Part shown: one piece after another, positions 1 to 8,077 of the stretch | Layout of the letters: each line of letters opens with the position of its first letter | Position numbering within the stretch: the stretch's first letter is position 1 | Source of the DNA: Micromonospora violae | Lineage (GTDB): Bacteria; Actinomycetota; Actinomycetes; Mycobacteriales; Micromonosporaceae | Assembly (NCBI RefSeq): GCF_004217135.1 | Contig: NZ_SHKK01000001.1 | Location: 2,666,001 to 2,730,000, forward strand | DNA: 64,000 bases | Direction: 5' to 3' | Translations under genes and position numbers: made by a program | The notes under the pieces: generated by a model | Seen by the model: the letters and a program-made list of their open reading frames with translations, nothing else | Databases searched by the model: none | Told to the model about the DNA's origin: nothing

Positions 1-1507
1 CGCCTCGGACGGCCCAGAACAGGTCGGGGTGGTGTGCGTCGTCGACGCGGAGCAGACGACCATCCACGGTGACGATCTCGGCGGCGACGACGTGGTCGAT
101 GGTCAGGCCGTGCTTGCGCGCCAGGTATCCGACGCCGGCCGTGGTGGCGAGACCACCGACGCCCACGTCACCGTAGTCACCGGAGCTCATCGCCAGGCCG
201 TACGGGGCGAGCGCCTGAGCCACCTCGCCCCACCGGGCACCCGGCTCCAGTCGAACCCGACGGGTCGCCCGGTCGAGCACCTTCACCCTGTTCATCCTCG
301 ACATGTCGATGACGACTCCCCCGTCGTTCGTCGACCGGCCGCTGATGCCGTGCCCGCCGCTGCGCACCGACAGCGGGACGTTCTGCGTCCGGGCGTACGA
401 CACGGCGTCGACCACCTCGGCGGCGTTGCGCGGGCGGATCACCAGGGCCGGCGACCCGTGCCAGCTGTAGCTGTGGCGTACGCGCTCGTACTCCGGATCA
501 CCGGGCTCGACGGATCTGGTGGTCAGCGACGCCGGCAGCGCGTCGTAGTCGAGGCCCGGGTGCCGCTGGGCCAGCGCGACGGTGCTGCGGACCGGTCCGG
601 CGTCGACCGCACCACCGGCGCGCTCCTTGGCGACCGCCTCGCGCAGCGCGGGGGCGATCTCCTGCCCGAGGGCCTGGATGAGGCGTGGGTCGTCGCGGCC
701 GATCAGGAAGGTGCTGAACCCCTCCTCCAGGACCAGCGGTAGGAGTTGGTCGACCCACTGCTCGGCCGGGCCCTGGAGGAAACCGCGGTTGCGCGTCGAG
801 AGGTCGACGGTGAACAGGTTGAGCAGCCGCCGGATCTCGCGCGGCTCGCGGCCGGCGGCGATGGCCGCCTCGTCGATGAGCCGGTTGGCGGTCACCCGGT
901 CCGGGGATCGCAGGTACTCCAGCGTCGGGAGCCACCCGTTGGCCTTCTGGCCGGTCAGGGCCAGCATTTTCGGTTGGTACGCGCCGAGCCAGATGTCGAT
1001 GTCATGTGCCGGCTTCGGGCCGCGCTGCATGCCGGGTACGGGGTAGTACTCCCCGTCGCTCCGCAGCGGCCCCTCCGCGGTGTCGTCCCAGACGCCGCGC
1101 AGGACATCGATCGCCTCCCGCAGGGCCGCGACTCCCTGGCCAGCGGTCAGCCGACGGGCGCCCATGCCCTCGATCCCGTCCCAGAACGCGCCGGCACCGA
1201 GGCCCAGTTCGAAACGGCCGTGCGACAGCCGGTCCAGGCTCGCCGCCGCCCTGGCCAACACGGCCGGCGGGCGCAGCGGCAGGCTGAGGACGTTTCCCGA
1301 GATCCGGAGCCGTTGCGTGCGGGCCGCCACCCAGCTCAGCAGGGTCCAGGTGTCGAGGAACTCCGCGTTGTACGGGTGGTCCTGGAAGGTGACCAGGTCC
1401 AGCCCGGCCGCCTCGGTCAGCTCGGCCAGCGCCACCACCTGGTCCGGGTCGTGCACGCTCGGCGTCAGGAACGACCCAAACCGGAGTTCATGTCCGTAGT
1501 CCGACAT
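1..1507 (-). CDS. Fused LLM-class flavin oxidoreductase / FAD-linked oxidase (3' end off window)
   Basis: About 502 codons are visible; the C-terminus lies beyond base 1. The N-terminal ~330 residues read as a luciferase-like monooxygenase (LLM, flavin or F420 dependent), with the typical opening MSDYGHELRFGSFLTPS and the stretch GRFELGLGAGAFWDGIEGMG. From about residue 350 a second domain begins: RSGGHGISGRS is the FAD-binding motif of berberine-bridge-type oxidases, with His386 in the place of the residue that carries covalent FAD, followed by GGVVIDMS and GVGGLATTAGVGYLARKHG. The reading frame is open across both, so this is a genuine fusion in the sequence given. ATG at 1507 is the first start after the intergenic region. 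It is divergent from the MarR gene, which probably regulates it. The substrate cannot be told from sequence. Confidence 0.85.
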   Translation of the reverse strand, partial: MSDYGHELRFGSFLTPSVHDPDQVVALAELTEAAGLDLVTFQDHPYNAEFLDTWTLLSWVAARTQRLRISGNVLSLPLRPPAVLARAAASLDRLSHGRFELGLGAGAFWDGIEGMGARRLTAGQGVAALREAIDVLRGVWDDTAEGPLRSDGEYYPVPGMQRGPKPAHDIDIWLGAYQPKMLALTGQKANGWLPTLEYLRSPDRVTANRLIDEAAIAAGREPREIRRLLNLFTVDLSTRNRGFLQGPAEQWVDQLLPLVLEEGFSTFLIGRDDPRLIQALGQEIAPALREAVAKERAGGAVDAGPVRSTVALAQRHPGLDYDALPASLTTRSVEPGDPEYERVRHSYSWHGSPALVIRPRNAAEVVDAVSYARTQNVPLSVRSGGHGISGRSTNDGGVVIDMSRMNRVKVLDRATRRVRLEPGARWGEVAQALAPYGLAMSSGDYGDVGVGGLATTAGVGYLARKHGLTIDHVVAAEIVTVDGRLLRVDDAHHPDLFWAVRG

Positions 1508-1525
1508 TGCTTCACCATCCACGCA

Positions 1526-1594
1526 ATCGTTTGATCAGCCCATCATGTTCTAGCCCTATCGTTTGTTTGACAACATATCTGTCCAGCCCATCAT
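1526..1594. promoter_or_regulatory. Direct-repeat operator candidate between oxidoreductase and marR-type gene
   Basis: ATCGTTTG occurs at 1526-1533 and 1558-1565 (32 bp apart, about three helical turns), and CAGCCCATCAT at 1536-1546 and 1584-1594. A short palindrome TTGT-TTG-ACAA lies at 1563-1573, and TTGACA at 1567-1572 is a possible -35 for the rightward gene. The repeats sit in the divergent promoter region of a MarR regulator, where such proteins commonly bind. Binding is inferred. Confidence 0.45.
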
Positions 1595-1651
1595 TCCTGG
1601 GCTGCCGCGATGCTGGTCGATGATCACCACGCCGACCACTAGCATCGGGAC

Positions 1652-2176
1652 ATGCCCGTGACCGATCCCTGCGAGCTGCCGGCCGACCGCAAGCGCGGCT
1701 CGAACTTCGGGTGGTCGCTGGGCATGGTGCTGCGTCGCTGGCAGGAGCACGTCGAGGAGCTGCTGCGGGACCTGCCGCACGGCAGTCGGGGCTACCACAT
1801 CCTCGCCGTCGTCGTGCACGAGGAGGTGCCCACGCAGGGCGCCCTCGCCGCCCGCCTGGCCATCGACCGCAGCGTCCTGACGTACGTCATCGACGACCTG
1901 GAGAACGCCGGGCTCATCGAGCGTCGACGCGACCCCCAGGACCGACGCGCCCGGCGGATCGTGGCCACCGAACGCGGCCGTCGGACGCTCGCCGAGGCCG
2001 AGCTGCGGGTCGCCCACATCGAGGACCACGTGCTGGGCGGGCTGCCCGAGGAGCAGCGCGGGGTCTTTCGCGACCTCGCCGCCCGTGCCGCCGAGGCGAT
2101 CCACGCCGCCGCCCCCGCCACGGACCCCTGCGCGGCGGTGCAGAGCGTCCTCCCGCCGGCCGACCAGACCAGCTGA
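1652..2176 (+). CDS. MarR-family transcriptional regulator
   Basis: 174 residues, usual MarR length. The winged helix-turn-helix spans about residues 50-105: TQGALAARLAIDRSVLTYVI is the helix-turn-helix and DPQDRRARRIVAT is the conserved wing (DxxDRR). Flanking alpha-helical regions would form the dimer interface. MarR proteins usually repress a neighbouring divergent gene and release DNA on binding a phenolic or other small ligand, so the likely target is the fused oxidoreductase at 1-1507. Start ATG 1652 gives a short N-terminal tail before the first helix; a later start is possible. Family assignment is firm, ligand unknown. Confidence 0.9.
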   Translation: MPVTDPCELPADRKRGSNFGWSLGMVLRRWQEHVEELLRDLPHGSRGYHILAVVVHEEVPTQGALAARLAIDRSVLTYVIDDLENAGLIERRRDPQDRRARRIVATERGRRTLAEAELRVAHIEDHVLGGLPEEQRGVFRDLAARAAEAIHAAAPATDPCAAVQSVLPPADQTS

Positions 2177-2288
2177 TCATCCGGGCACGGACGGCGGTCG
2201 GCGGCACCCCGGCCCTCCCTCCCGCGAGGGAGTGAGGTCCCCTGCCAGCGGGGCCCGTCCCCTGGGGAACGCCGGCAGGATCGGACGT

Positions 2289-3224
2289 ATGACGACATCG
2301 GCATCGATCGTCGGGCGGACCGTCCACGGCCTGACGTACGCAGTGCTCGGCTGGGCCGTGGCATACGGGGGCGTGCGTCTGGCGTGGACGGTGGGCGAGG
2401 CTCCCGAGTTCGGGCGGCTCGGGCTGGACCTGCTCGGCTTCACCGGTTGGTGGTCGGTGGCGTTGTGTGCGGCCGCGGGCGCGCTGGCGGTCGCCCTGGA
2501 CCGGGTGACAACCTGGCGGCCGCTCCTCGCCGGGCTCGCCTGGGCGGTCGCTGGAGCGCTCGTCGCGGCGGCGGCGATCCTGCTGCCGGAGTTGGTGGGT
2601 TTCCTGCTGTTCACCGTCGGCCCGTACTTCGACCCGACGGCATTCGCCAGCCGGCTCGGTTGTGTCGCCGGAGCGGTCCTGCTCGGTCTGGCCACCGCGC
2701 GCTATCAGCGGCGGACCCGGGGGGACTGCCCAGATTGCTGTCGCACGGTCCGACCGGGTACGCGACGCTCGACGCCCGCGCGGTGGGCGCGCTGGGCCGC
2801 GTACGCCGCGGTGGGTGGTCTGGTGACCCGCTTCGCGGCCCAGTTCGCGGTGGGTTTCGACGGCGTCGACCAGGACGCCTCCGTGTTCGGGTTGGAGATC
2901 GGCCTGGTGCTGGCCGGTGTGCTGTTGCCGTTGGCGTTGGCGCACCACTGGGGTGAGGTCTGGCCCGGGTGGGTGCCGCTGCTCGCCGGCCGCACGATTC
3001 CCCGCCTGGTGCTGCTGGTGCCCGGCTTCGGGCTCGGGGCGGGCATCGTGGCCTACTTCGGCATGGGGATGGTCCAGGTGATGTCGGGATCGGACAGCGA
3101 GTTCTCCGACGCGTTCCTGTGGGTGGCGATGTCGGCGTACCTCGTCATGGGGCTGGGGCTGGTCGTCGCGTCCACCGATTACCACCTGCGCACTCGCGGA
3201 CAGTGCGGCACCTGTGACCGGTGA
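2289..3224 (+). CDS. Multipass membrane protein with two CxxC tails, unknown function
   Basis: 311 residues from ATG 2289. The reading frame stays open upstream, but the longer N-terminus is basic and proline-rich and looks non-coding. I see about eight hydrophobic segments. The protein appears to be an internal duplication: each half is a bundle of membrane segments ending in a matching motif, YQRRTRGDCPDCCR near residue 143-156 and YHLRTRGQCGTCDR at the very C-terminus. The paired CxxC groups could bind metal or form disulfides, probably on the cytoplasmic side given the flanking arginines. I do not recognise a named family. It follows the MarR gene by 112 bp on the same strand but need not be functionally linked. 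Confidence 0.8.
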   Translation: MTTSASIVGRTVHGLTYAVLGWAVAYGGVRLAWTVGEAPEFGRLGLDLLGFTGWWSVALCAAAGALAVALDRVTTWRPLLAGLAWAVAGALVAAAAILLPELVGFLLFTVGPYFDPTAFASRLGCVAGAVLLGLATARYQRRTRGDCPDCCRTVRPGTRRSTPARWARWAAYAAVGGLVTRFAAQFAVGFDGVDQDASVFGLEIGLVLAGVLLPLALAHHWGEVWPGWVPLLAGRTIPRLVLLVPGFGLGAGIVAYFGMGMVQVMSGSDSEFSDAFLWVAMSAYLVMGLGLVVASTDYHLRTRGQCGTCDR

Positions 3225-3253
3225 CAGCACCTGTGGGACCCGGACCCATCACA

Positions 3254-3282
3254 TTGACAGGAATCGTTGGACGAATTAGCTT
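3254..3282 (+). promoter_or_regulatory. Predicted promoter of the GH30 gene
   Basis: TTGACA at 3254-3259 and TAGCTT at 3277-3282 are separated by 17 bp, a housekeeping-sigma type arrangement. The CebR-type operator begins 17 bp after the -10, where a bound repressor would block initiation or early elongation. Confidence 0.6.
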
Positions 3283-3298
3283 TCTGGAGACCAGCACC

Positions 3299-3312
3299 TG
3301 GGAGCGCTCCCA
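3299..3312. promoter_or_regulatory. CebR/CelR-type operator (TGGGAGCGCTCCCA)
   Basis: A perfect 14-bp palindrome identical to the operator published for the cello-oligosaccharide-responsive LacI-family repressors CebR of Streptomyces and CelR of Thermobifida. It lies just downstream of the predicted promoter and 88 bp before the GTG start of the secreted GH30 enzyme. This indicates repression of the xylanase until a cellulose-derived inducer is present. The repressor gene need not be in this window. Confidence 0.85.
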
Positions 3313-3399
3313 ACCCTTCGCCGCCCAACTCTTCCTGAATCTCGCCCGCACAGAGCCCTCCCGAGGCGTGGATACCACCACCATTCCTGGAGGAGACTC

Positions 3400-5088
3400 G
3401 TGAGAAGACCAAGAGTGACCACCGCCGCCCTGGTGTCGGCCAGCGCCGTCCTGCTGGCATCGGCGGGGGTCGCCATGTCGGTACCGGCGGGAGCCGCGGC
3501 CATCGGCTGTTCGGTGGACTACAGCGTGTCGTCGCAGTGGCAGGGCGGCTTCGGCGCCAACGTCAGCATCACCAATCACGGTGACGCGGTGACGAGTTGG
3601 ACGCTGACCTGGAACTACAACGCCGGACAGACCGTCACGCAGGCCTGGAACACCACGCTGACCCAGAGCGGCACCGCCGTCACCGCCAGGAACGTCAGCT
3701 ACAACGGGAGCATCCCGACCAACGGGACGGTCTCGTTCGGGTTCAACGGCTCGTGGGCCGGCAGCAACCCCGATCCGCTCACCTTCGCGCTCAACGGTGT
3801 GGACTGCACCGGCGGCACGACGCCGACCACCCCTCCCACGACCACCCCGCCACCGAACGGGCCGGCGGACGTCACGGTCAACAGCGCGACGACGTACCAG
3901 ACAGTCGACGGTTTCGGAGCCGCGCAGTCGATCTGGGGTAGCGCCTGGTCGACGACGGACACGCAGACGCTGGTCGGGATGGGCGCCAACCAGTTGGGGT
4001 TGTCCATCGTGCGGACCGGCCTGTCGCCGGTCTCCAGCGAGTGGGCGACACATGTGAACTCGTTGAAGACGGCGAAGTCGTACGGGTCGAACGTCAAGAT
4101 CCTCGCTTCTCCGTGGACCGCGCCGGCGGCGTGGAAGACCAACAACAGCCGGGTCAACGGCGGCAAGCTGAGGACCGACTACTACGACGACTACGCCAAC
4201 CATCTGAACAGCTACGTCCAGTACATGCGGGGTCAGGGCGTGACCATCGACGTCACCTCGGTGCAGAACGAGCCCGACTGGCACCCCGACTACGACTCGA
4301 TGGACTGGAGCGGCACCGAGCTACGCACCTTCGTCCGCGACCAGGGCGCCCGGGTGCAGAACACCAAGCTGATGGTCGCCGAGGCGGTGAACCTCAACTA
4401 CAACTTCACCGATCCGACCCTCAACGACTCGACCGCCCGCAACAACATCGGATACATCGGTGGGCACCTCTACGGCACCGAGGAGTCGGGCCGGCTACGG
4501 CCGTACTCCCTGGCGGAGCAGCACAACAAGCCGGTGTGGATGACCGAGTGGAACCTGCACGCCGCCGACGGCGGCGGCTCCAACATCTGGGGCAACCCCG
4601 CAAACACGGCGGTCTGGAACGAAACCCTCGACGACATCATGCGCACCGTGCACAAGTCGATGGAGGCCAACTGGAGCGCCTACATCTGGTGGTACGGCAA
4701 GCGCTACTACTCCTTCATCGGCGACGGCGAGTCGGCGTACGGCACCGTCGCGGGCGCTCCGCTCAAGCGCGGATACGCCTTCTCCCAGTACGCCAAGTAC
4801 GTCCGCCCCGGCTACCAGCGGGTCGCCCTGACGAAGAGCTCCAAGGCCTCCCCGCTGGAGGTGACGGCCTATCAGGGAGACGGAAAGATCACCCTGGTGA
4901 TCCTCAACCGCTCGAACAGCGCGGTCAACAACGCCGTGATCCAGGCCCCGCGCACCGTCAGCCGGGCCGAGCACTACCTCACCTCGCAGAACGCCAACGC
5001 CGCCAGCCAACCGACCAGCGTCAACGGCGCTCAGGCCACCATCAACGTCGGCGCACGCAGCATCTCCACCCTCGTCTTCACCCTCTGA
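3400..5088 (+). CDS. Secreted CBM2-GH30 xylanase (GH30_8-like)
   Basis: 562 residues, GTG start at 3400 with a strong ribosome site (GGAGGAG) upstream. A signal peptide covers residues 1-35. A family 2 carbohydrate-binding module follows at about 36-138 with its terminal cysteine pair Cys37/Cys136 and binding-face tryptophans; then a Thr/Pro linker (139-154) and a GH30 catalytic domain (155-562) with the beta-sandwich side domain at the C-terminus. Glu291 (SVQNEPDW) is the expected acid/base and Glu383 (VWMTEWN) the nucleophile. The overall pattern fits subfamily 8 endo-xylanases acting on glucurono(arabino)xylan. The segment IWWYGKRYYSF replaces the Arg-rich glucuronate-binding loop as I remember it, so specificity may differ. 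Controlled by a CebR box. Confidence 0.92.
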   Translation: MRRPRVTTAALVSASAVLLASAGVAMSVPAGAAAIGCSVDYSVSSQWQGGFGANVSITNHGDAVTSWTLTWNYNAGQTVTQAWNTTLTQSGTAVTARNVSYNGSIPTNGTVSFGFNGSWAGSNPDPLTFALNGVDCTGGTTPTTPPTTTPPPNGPADVTVNSATTYQTVDGFGAAQSIWGSAWSTTDTQTLVGMGANQLGLSIVRTGLSPVSSEWATHVNSLKTAKSYGSNVKILASPWTAPAAWKTNNSRVNGGKLRTDYYDDYANHLNSYVQYMRGQGVTIDVTSVQNEPDWHPDYDSMDWSGTELRTFVRDQGARVQNTKLMVAEAVNLNYNFTDPTLNDSTARNNIGYIGGHLYGTEESGRLRPYSLAEQHNKPVWMTEWNLHAADGGGSNIWGNPANTAVWNETLDDIMRTVHKSMEANWSAYIWWYGKRYYSFIGDGESAYGTVAGAPLKRGYAFSQYAKYVRPGYQRVALTKSSKASPLEVTAYQGDGKITLVILNRSNSAVNNAVIQAPRTVSRAEHYLTSQNANAASQPTSVNGAQATINVGARSISTLVFTL

Positions 5089-5096
5089 GCACCTGA

Positions 5097-5145
5097 GCGA
5101 CCGGCGCGGGAGCCCCGGCCACACGCGGGGCTCCCGCCCGGTCGC
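5097..5145. terminator. Bidirectional hairpin terminator
   Basis: A 20-bp stem (5097-5117 with 5126-5145) broken only by a single bulged C at 5105, with an 8-nt loop. It sits between the convergent GH30 and LacI genes and would end both transcripts. Confidence 0.8.
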
Positions 5146-5160
5146 GCAGCCCGGCCCCGC

Positions 5161-6204
5161 TCACCTGTCGGTCCGGGTCGGCGGCGCCGTGCTCTGCCGC
5201 ACCACGAGCGTGGGGACGACCAGCGGCAGGCGCTGCGGCACCGTGTCGTCGATGGCCTGGGTGACGGCCGTGATGGCCCGTCGGCCGACCGCGCCGAAAT
5301 CCTGCTGGATCGTCGTCAATGGCGGAATGAGGTAGGGCGCCTCGGGGACGTCGTCGAATCCGACGACGGAGACGTCCTGCGGCACCCGCCGCCCGCGCTC
5401 GTGCAGTGCGCGCAGCACACCGATGGCCATCTGGTCGTTGGCGGCGAACACCGCCGTGGTCCGGCGCATCGCGCCGATCCGCAACCCGGCGACGTACCCG
5501 CTGTGCGCTCTCCAGTCGCCCTCGACCGGCTCCGGCGGGCGCAGGCCCGCCGCACTCATCGCCTGACGCCACCCGTCGAGGCGAGCACGGGCCTCCGCCC
5601 AGTTGGGCGGGCCGCTCACGTGCACGATCTCCCGATGTCCGAGGTCGAGCAGGTGTTCGGTGGCCATCCGGGCGCCGAGCACCTGGTCGACGCCGACGGT
5701 CACGCTGGCCCGGGACAGGTCGCCCTCCACCACGACGAAGGGGACACTCGAGCGGGTCATCCGCACCACCTCGAGCGCCTCGTCGTTGCCGGCGATCATC
5801 ACGACGCCCTCCACGCCGACGCGCATGAGGTGTTCGGTGGCGTCGCTGAGCGCCCGTACCGTCACCTCCGACAGGCTCACCGAGGTGGCGAAATAGCCGG
5901 CGGCACGGGCCGCGTCCTCGACGCTGCGGTGGATGCTCGTCGGACCGAACAGCGTCCTGGCCGTGCCGATGATGCCGATCATTCCGGACCGACCGCGGAC
6001 CAACGCGCGGGCGGCGGTGTTGGGACGGTAGTCGAGCCGTCGAATGGCTTCGAGGACCCGCTCCCGGGTCTCGCGCCTGATGCTGGGTGCCCCGTTGATG
6101 ACCCGGGACACCGTCTGGTGTGACACGCCCGCCAGGCGAGCGACGTCGGCCATCACCGCTGGCCGGTCGGCCGCCGTCACGGCGACCTTTGCGTGGACTC
6201 GCAC
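5161..6204 (-). CDS. LacI-family transcriptional regulator
   Basis: 347 residues from GTG 6204; the core begins MADVARLAGVSHQTVSRVIN, so ATG 6153 is an alternative start. The LacI helix-turn-helix and hinge helix (YRPNTAARALVRGRS) are followed by a periplasmic-binding-like sugar domain with the usual FAANDQMAIGVLRAL and VSVVGFDDVPEAPYLIPPLTTIQQD signatures. It is the last gene of a leftward series containing a sugar ABC transporter and a pentonate dehydratase, 61 bp downstream of the dehydratase, and is convergent with the GH30 xylanase. It probably controls one of these; whether it is the protein that binds the CebR box at 3299 cannot be decided from sequence. Confidence 0.92.
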   Translation of the reverse strand: MRVHAKVAVTAADRPAVMADVARLAGVSHQTVSRVINGAPSIRRETRERVLEAIRRLDYRPNTAARALVRGRSGMIGIIGTARTLFGPTSIHRSVEDAARAAGYFATSVSLSEVTVRALSDATEHLMRVGVEGVVMIAGNDEALEVVRMTRSSVPFVVVEGDLSRASVTVGVDQVLGARMATEHLLDLGHREIVHVSGPPNWAEARARLDGWRQAMSAAGLRPPEPVEGDWRAHSGYVAGLRIGAMRRTTAVFAANDQMAIGVLRALHERGRRVPQDVSVVGFDDVPEAPYLIPPLTTIQQDFGAVGRRAITAVTQAIDDTVPQRLPLVVPTLVVRQSTAPPTRTDR

Positions 6205-6265
6205 TGGCGGGCCGTCCGTTCTTCCATGGGATCAGTTCCTCGTGGACCTTGTCCGTTCGTGGCCG

Positions 6266-7993
6266 TCAGTGTGAGTGACGCGGCACCGCGCTGCCGCTGC
6301 CACCCACCAGAAAGTCCAGATCCGCGCCGCTGTCGGCCTGTAGGACGTGTTCGCTGTACAGCCGTACCCAACCCCGGTCGGCCACCGGCTTCGGCGGCTG
6401 CCAGGCGGCGCGGCGTACCGCGAGTTCCGCATCGTCGACCAGGAGGTCCAGGCGGCGCGTCGCGACATCGACGGAGATCAGGTCGCCGGTGCGCACCAGG
6501 GCGAGCGGGCCGCCCACGGACGCCTCCGGCGCCACGTGCAGGACGCAGGTGCCGTAACCGGTGCCGCTCATCCGGGCGTCGGAGATCCGCACCATGTCCG
6601 TGATGCCGTCGGCGAGCAGCCGTCGTGGCATGGGGACGTTGCCCACCTCCGGGAAGCCGGGGTAGCCCCGTGGCCCGGCGTTGCGGACGACGATCACCGT
6701 GTCGGGGGTGACGGCGAGGTCCGGGTCGTCGGCGGCGACGACGTAGTCCTCGATCCGGTCGAAGACGAGCGCCGGGCCGGTGTGGGTGAGCAGATGGGTG
6801 GAGGCGGCGGAGACCTTGAGCACCGCTCCGGACGGTGCGAGGGACCCGCGCAGCACCACGGTGCCCGAGCCGGCGGGCTGGAACGGCTCTTCCATCGTGC
6901 CGATGACGTCCCGGTTCCAGCACTGGGCGCCGTCGACGTTCTCCGCCACGCTCCTGCCGCTGACGGTGACGTGGTCCATGTGCAGCAGCGGGGCGAGCTC
7001 CTTCATCACCGCCGGAAGGCCGCCCGCGTAGGCGAAGTCCTCCATCAGGTACGTGCCGGACGGCATCAGGTTGACGAGCATCGGCACATCGGCGGTGAGG
7101 GTGTCGAAGTCCTCCAGGGACAGGGGAACGCCGAGACGGCCGGCGATCGCCAGCAGGTGCACGACCGCGTTGGTGGAGCCACCGATCGCGGCGTTGACCC
7201 GGACGGCGTTCTCGAACGCCTGCCTGGTGAGCACCGAGGACAACCGTTGGTCCTGTTCGACCATGGCGACGATCCGGCGTCCGGCGGCGTGGGCGAGCGC
7301 ATACCGCCGGGAGTCGACCGCCGGCACGGCGGCCGCCCCCGGCAGCTGCACACCAAGCGCCTCGGTCACACAGGCCATCGTGGAGGCGGTGCCCATGGTC
7401 ATGCAGTGACCCCGGCTGCGGGACATGCCGACCTCCGCCTCGGAGCAGTCAGCCGCGGTCATCCGACCGGCCCGCATCTCCTCGGTGAAACGCCAGACGA
7501 CCGTGCCGGAGCCGATGTCCTGGCCGCGGAACTTGCCGTTGAGCATCGGGCCGCCGGTCATCATCAGGGTGGGCAGGTCGACGCTCGCCGCCCCCATCAG
7601 CAGGCCGGGGGTGGTCTTGTCGCAGCCGGAGAGGAGGACCACCCCGTCGAGCGGGTTGGCGCGGACCGACTCCTCCAACTCCATCGCCAGCAGGTTGCGG
7701 TAGAGCATGGTCGTGGGTCGCATCAGGGGCTCGCCCAGGCTCATCGCCGGAAACTCCAGCGGCAGACCCCCGCTCTCCCACACACCCCGCTTCACCGATT
7801 CGGCCAGGTCGCGCAGGTGGGCGTTGCAGGGTGTCAGCTCCGACCAGGTGGTGGCGATGCCGATCACCGGACGACCGTCGAAGACGTCGTCCGCGAACCC
7901 CTGGTTGCGCATCCAGGACCGATGGATGAACCCGTTGCGGCCTTCCGCACCGAACCACTGCGCGCTGCGCAGCGGTCGATTCGTCGTCGACAT
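6266..7993 (-). CDS. IlvD/Edd-family pentonate dehydratase (L-arabinonate dehydratase-like)
   Basis: 575 residues from ATG 7993, which has a ribosome site AGAGGT 8 bases upstream. Cys56 (ELTPCNAHL), Cys124 and Lys126 (SGCDKTTPG) and Cys197 (SRGHCMTMG) fall at a constant offset of three from Cys59, Cys127, Lys129 and Cys200 of the characterised Rhizobium L-arabinonate dehydratase, which holds a [2Fe-2S] cluster and Mg2+. Length also fits that branch rather than branched-chain DHAD (which this enzyme could be confused with). Expected reaction: an aldonic acid such as L-arabinonate or D-xylonate to its 2-keto-3-deoxy acid, in the cytoplasm. It lies 84 bp downstream of a sugar ABC permease pair, so substrate import and oxidation are probably co-expressed. 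Confidence 0.85.
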   Translation of the reverse strand: MSTTNRPLRSAQWFGAEGRNGFIHRSWMRNQGFADDVFDGRPVIGIATTWSELTPCNAHLRDLAESVKRGVWESGGLPLEFPAMSLGEPLMRPTTMLYRNLLAMELEESVRANPLDGVVLLSGCDKTTPGLLMGAASVDLPTLMMTGGPMLNGKFRGQDIGSGTVVWRFTEEMRAGRMTAADCSEAEVGMSRSRGHCMTMGTASTMACVTEALGVQLPGAAAVPAVDSRRYALAHAAGRRIVAMVEQDQRLSSVLTRQAFENAVRVNAAIGGSTNAVVHLLAIAGRLGVPLSLEDFDTLTADVPMLVNLMPSGTYLMEDFAYAGGLPAVMKELAPLLHMDHVTVSGRSVAENVDGAQCWNRDVIGTMEEPFQPAGSGTVVLRGSLAPSGAVLKVSAASTHLLTHTGPALVFDRIEDYVVAADDPDLAVTPDTVIVVRNAGPRGYPGFPEVGNVPMPRRLLADGITDMVRISDARMSGTGYGTCVLHVAPEASVGGPLALVRTGDLISVDVATRRLDLLVDDAELAVRRAAWQPPKPVADRGWVRLYSEHVLQADSGADLDFLVGGSGSAVPRHSH

Positions 7994-8077
7994 CAGCACA
8001 CCTCTCTGTCATCCGTCCGGCCGCGTCCTCTGCGGCGATCAGTACGTGGGTGGTGGATTGGCCGGTGGCGCCGGCGG

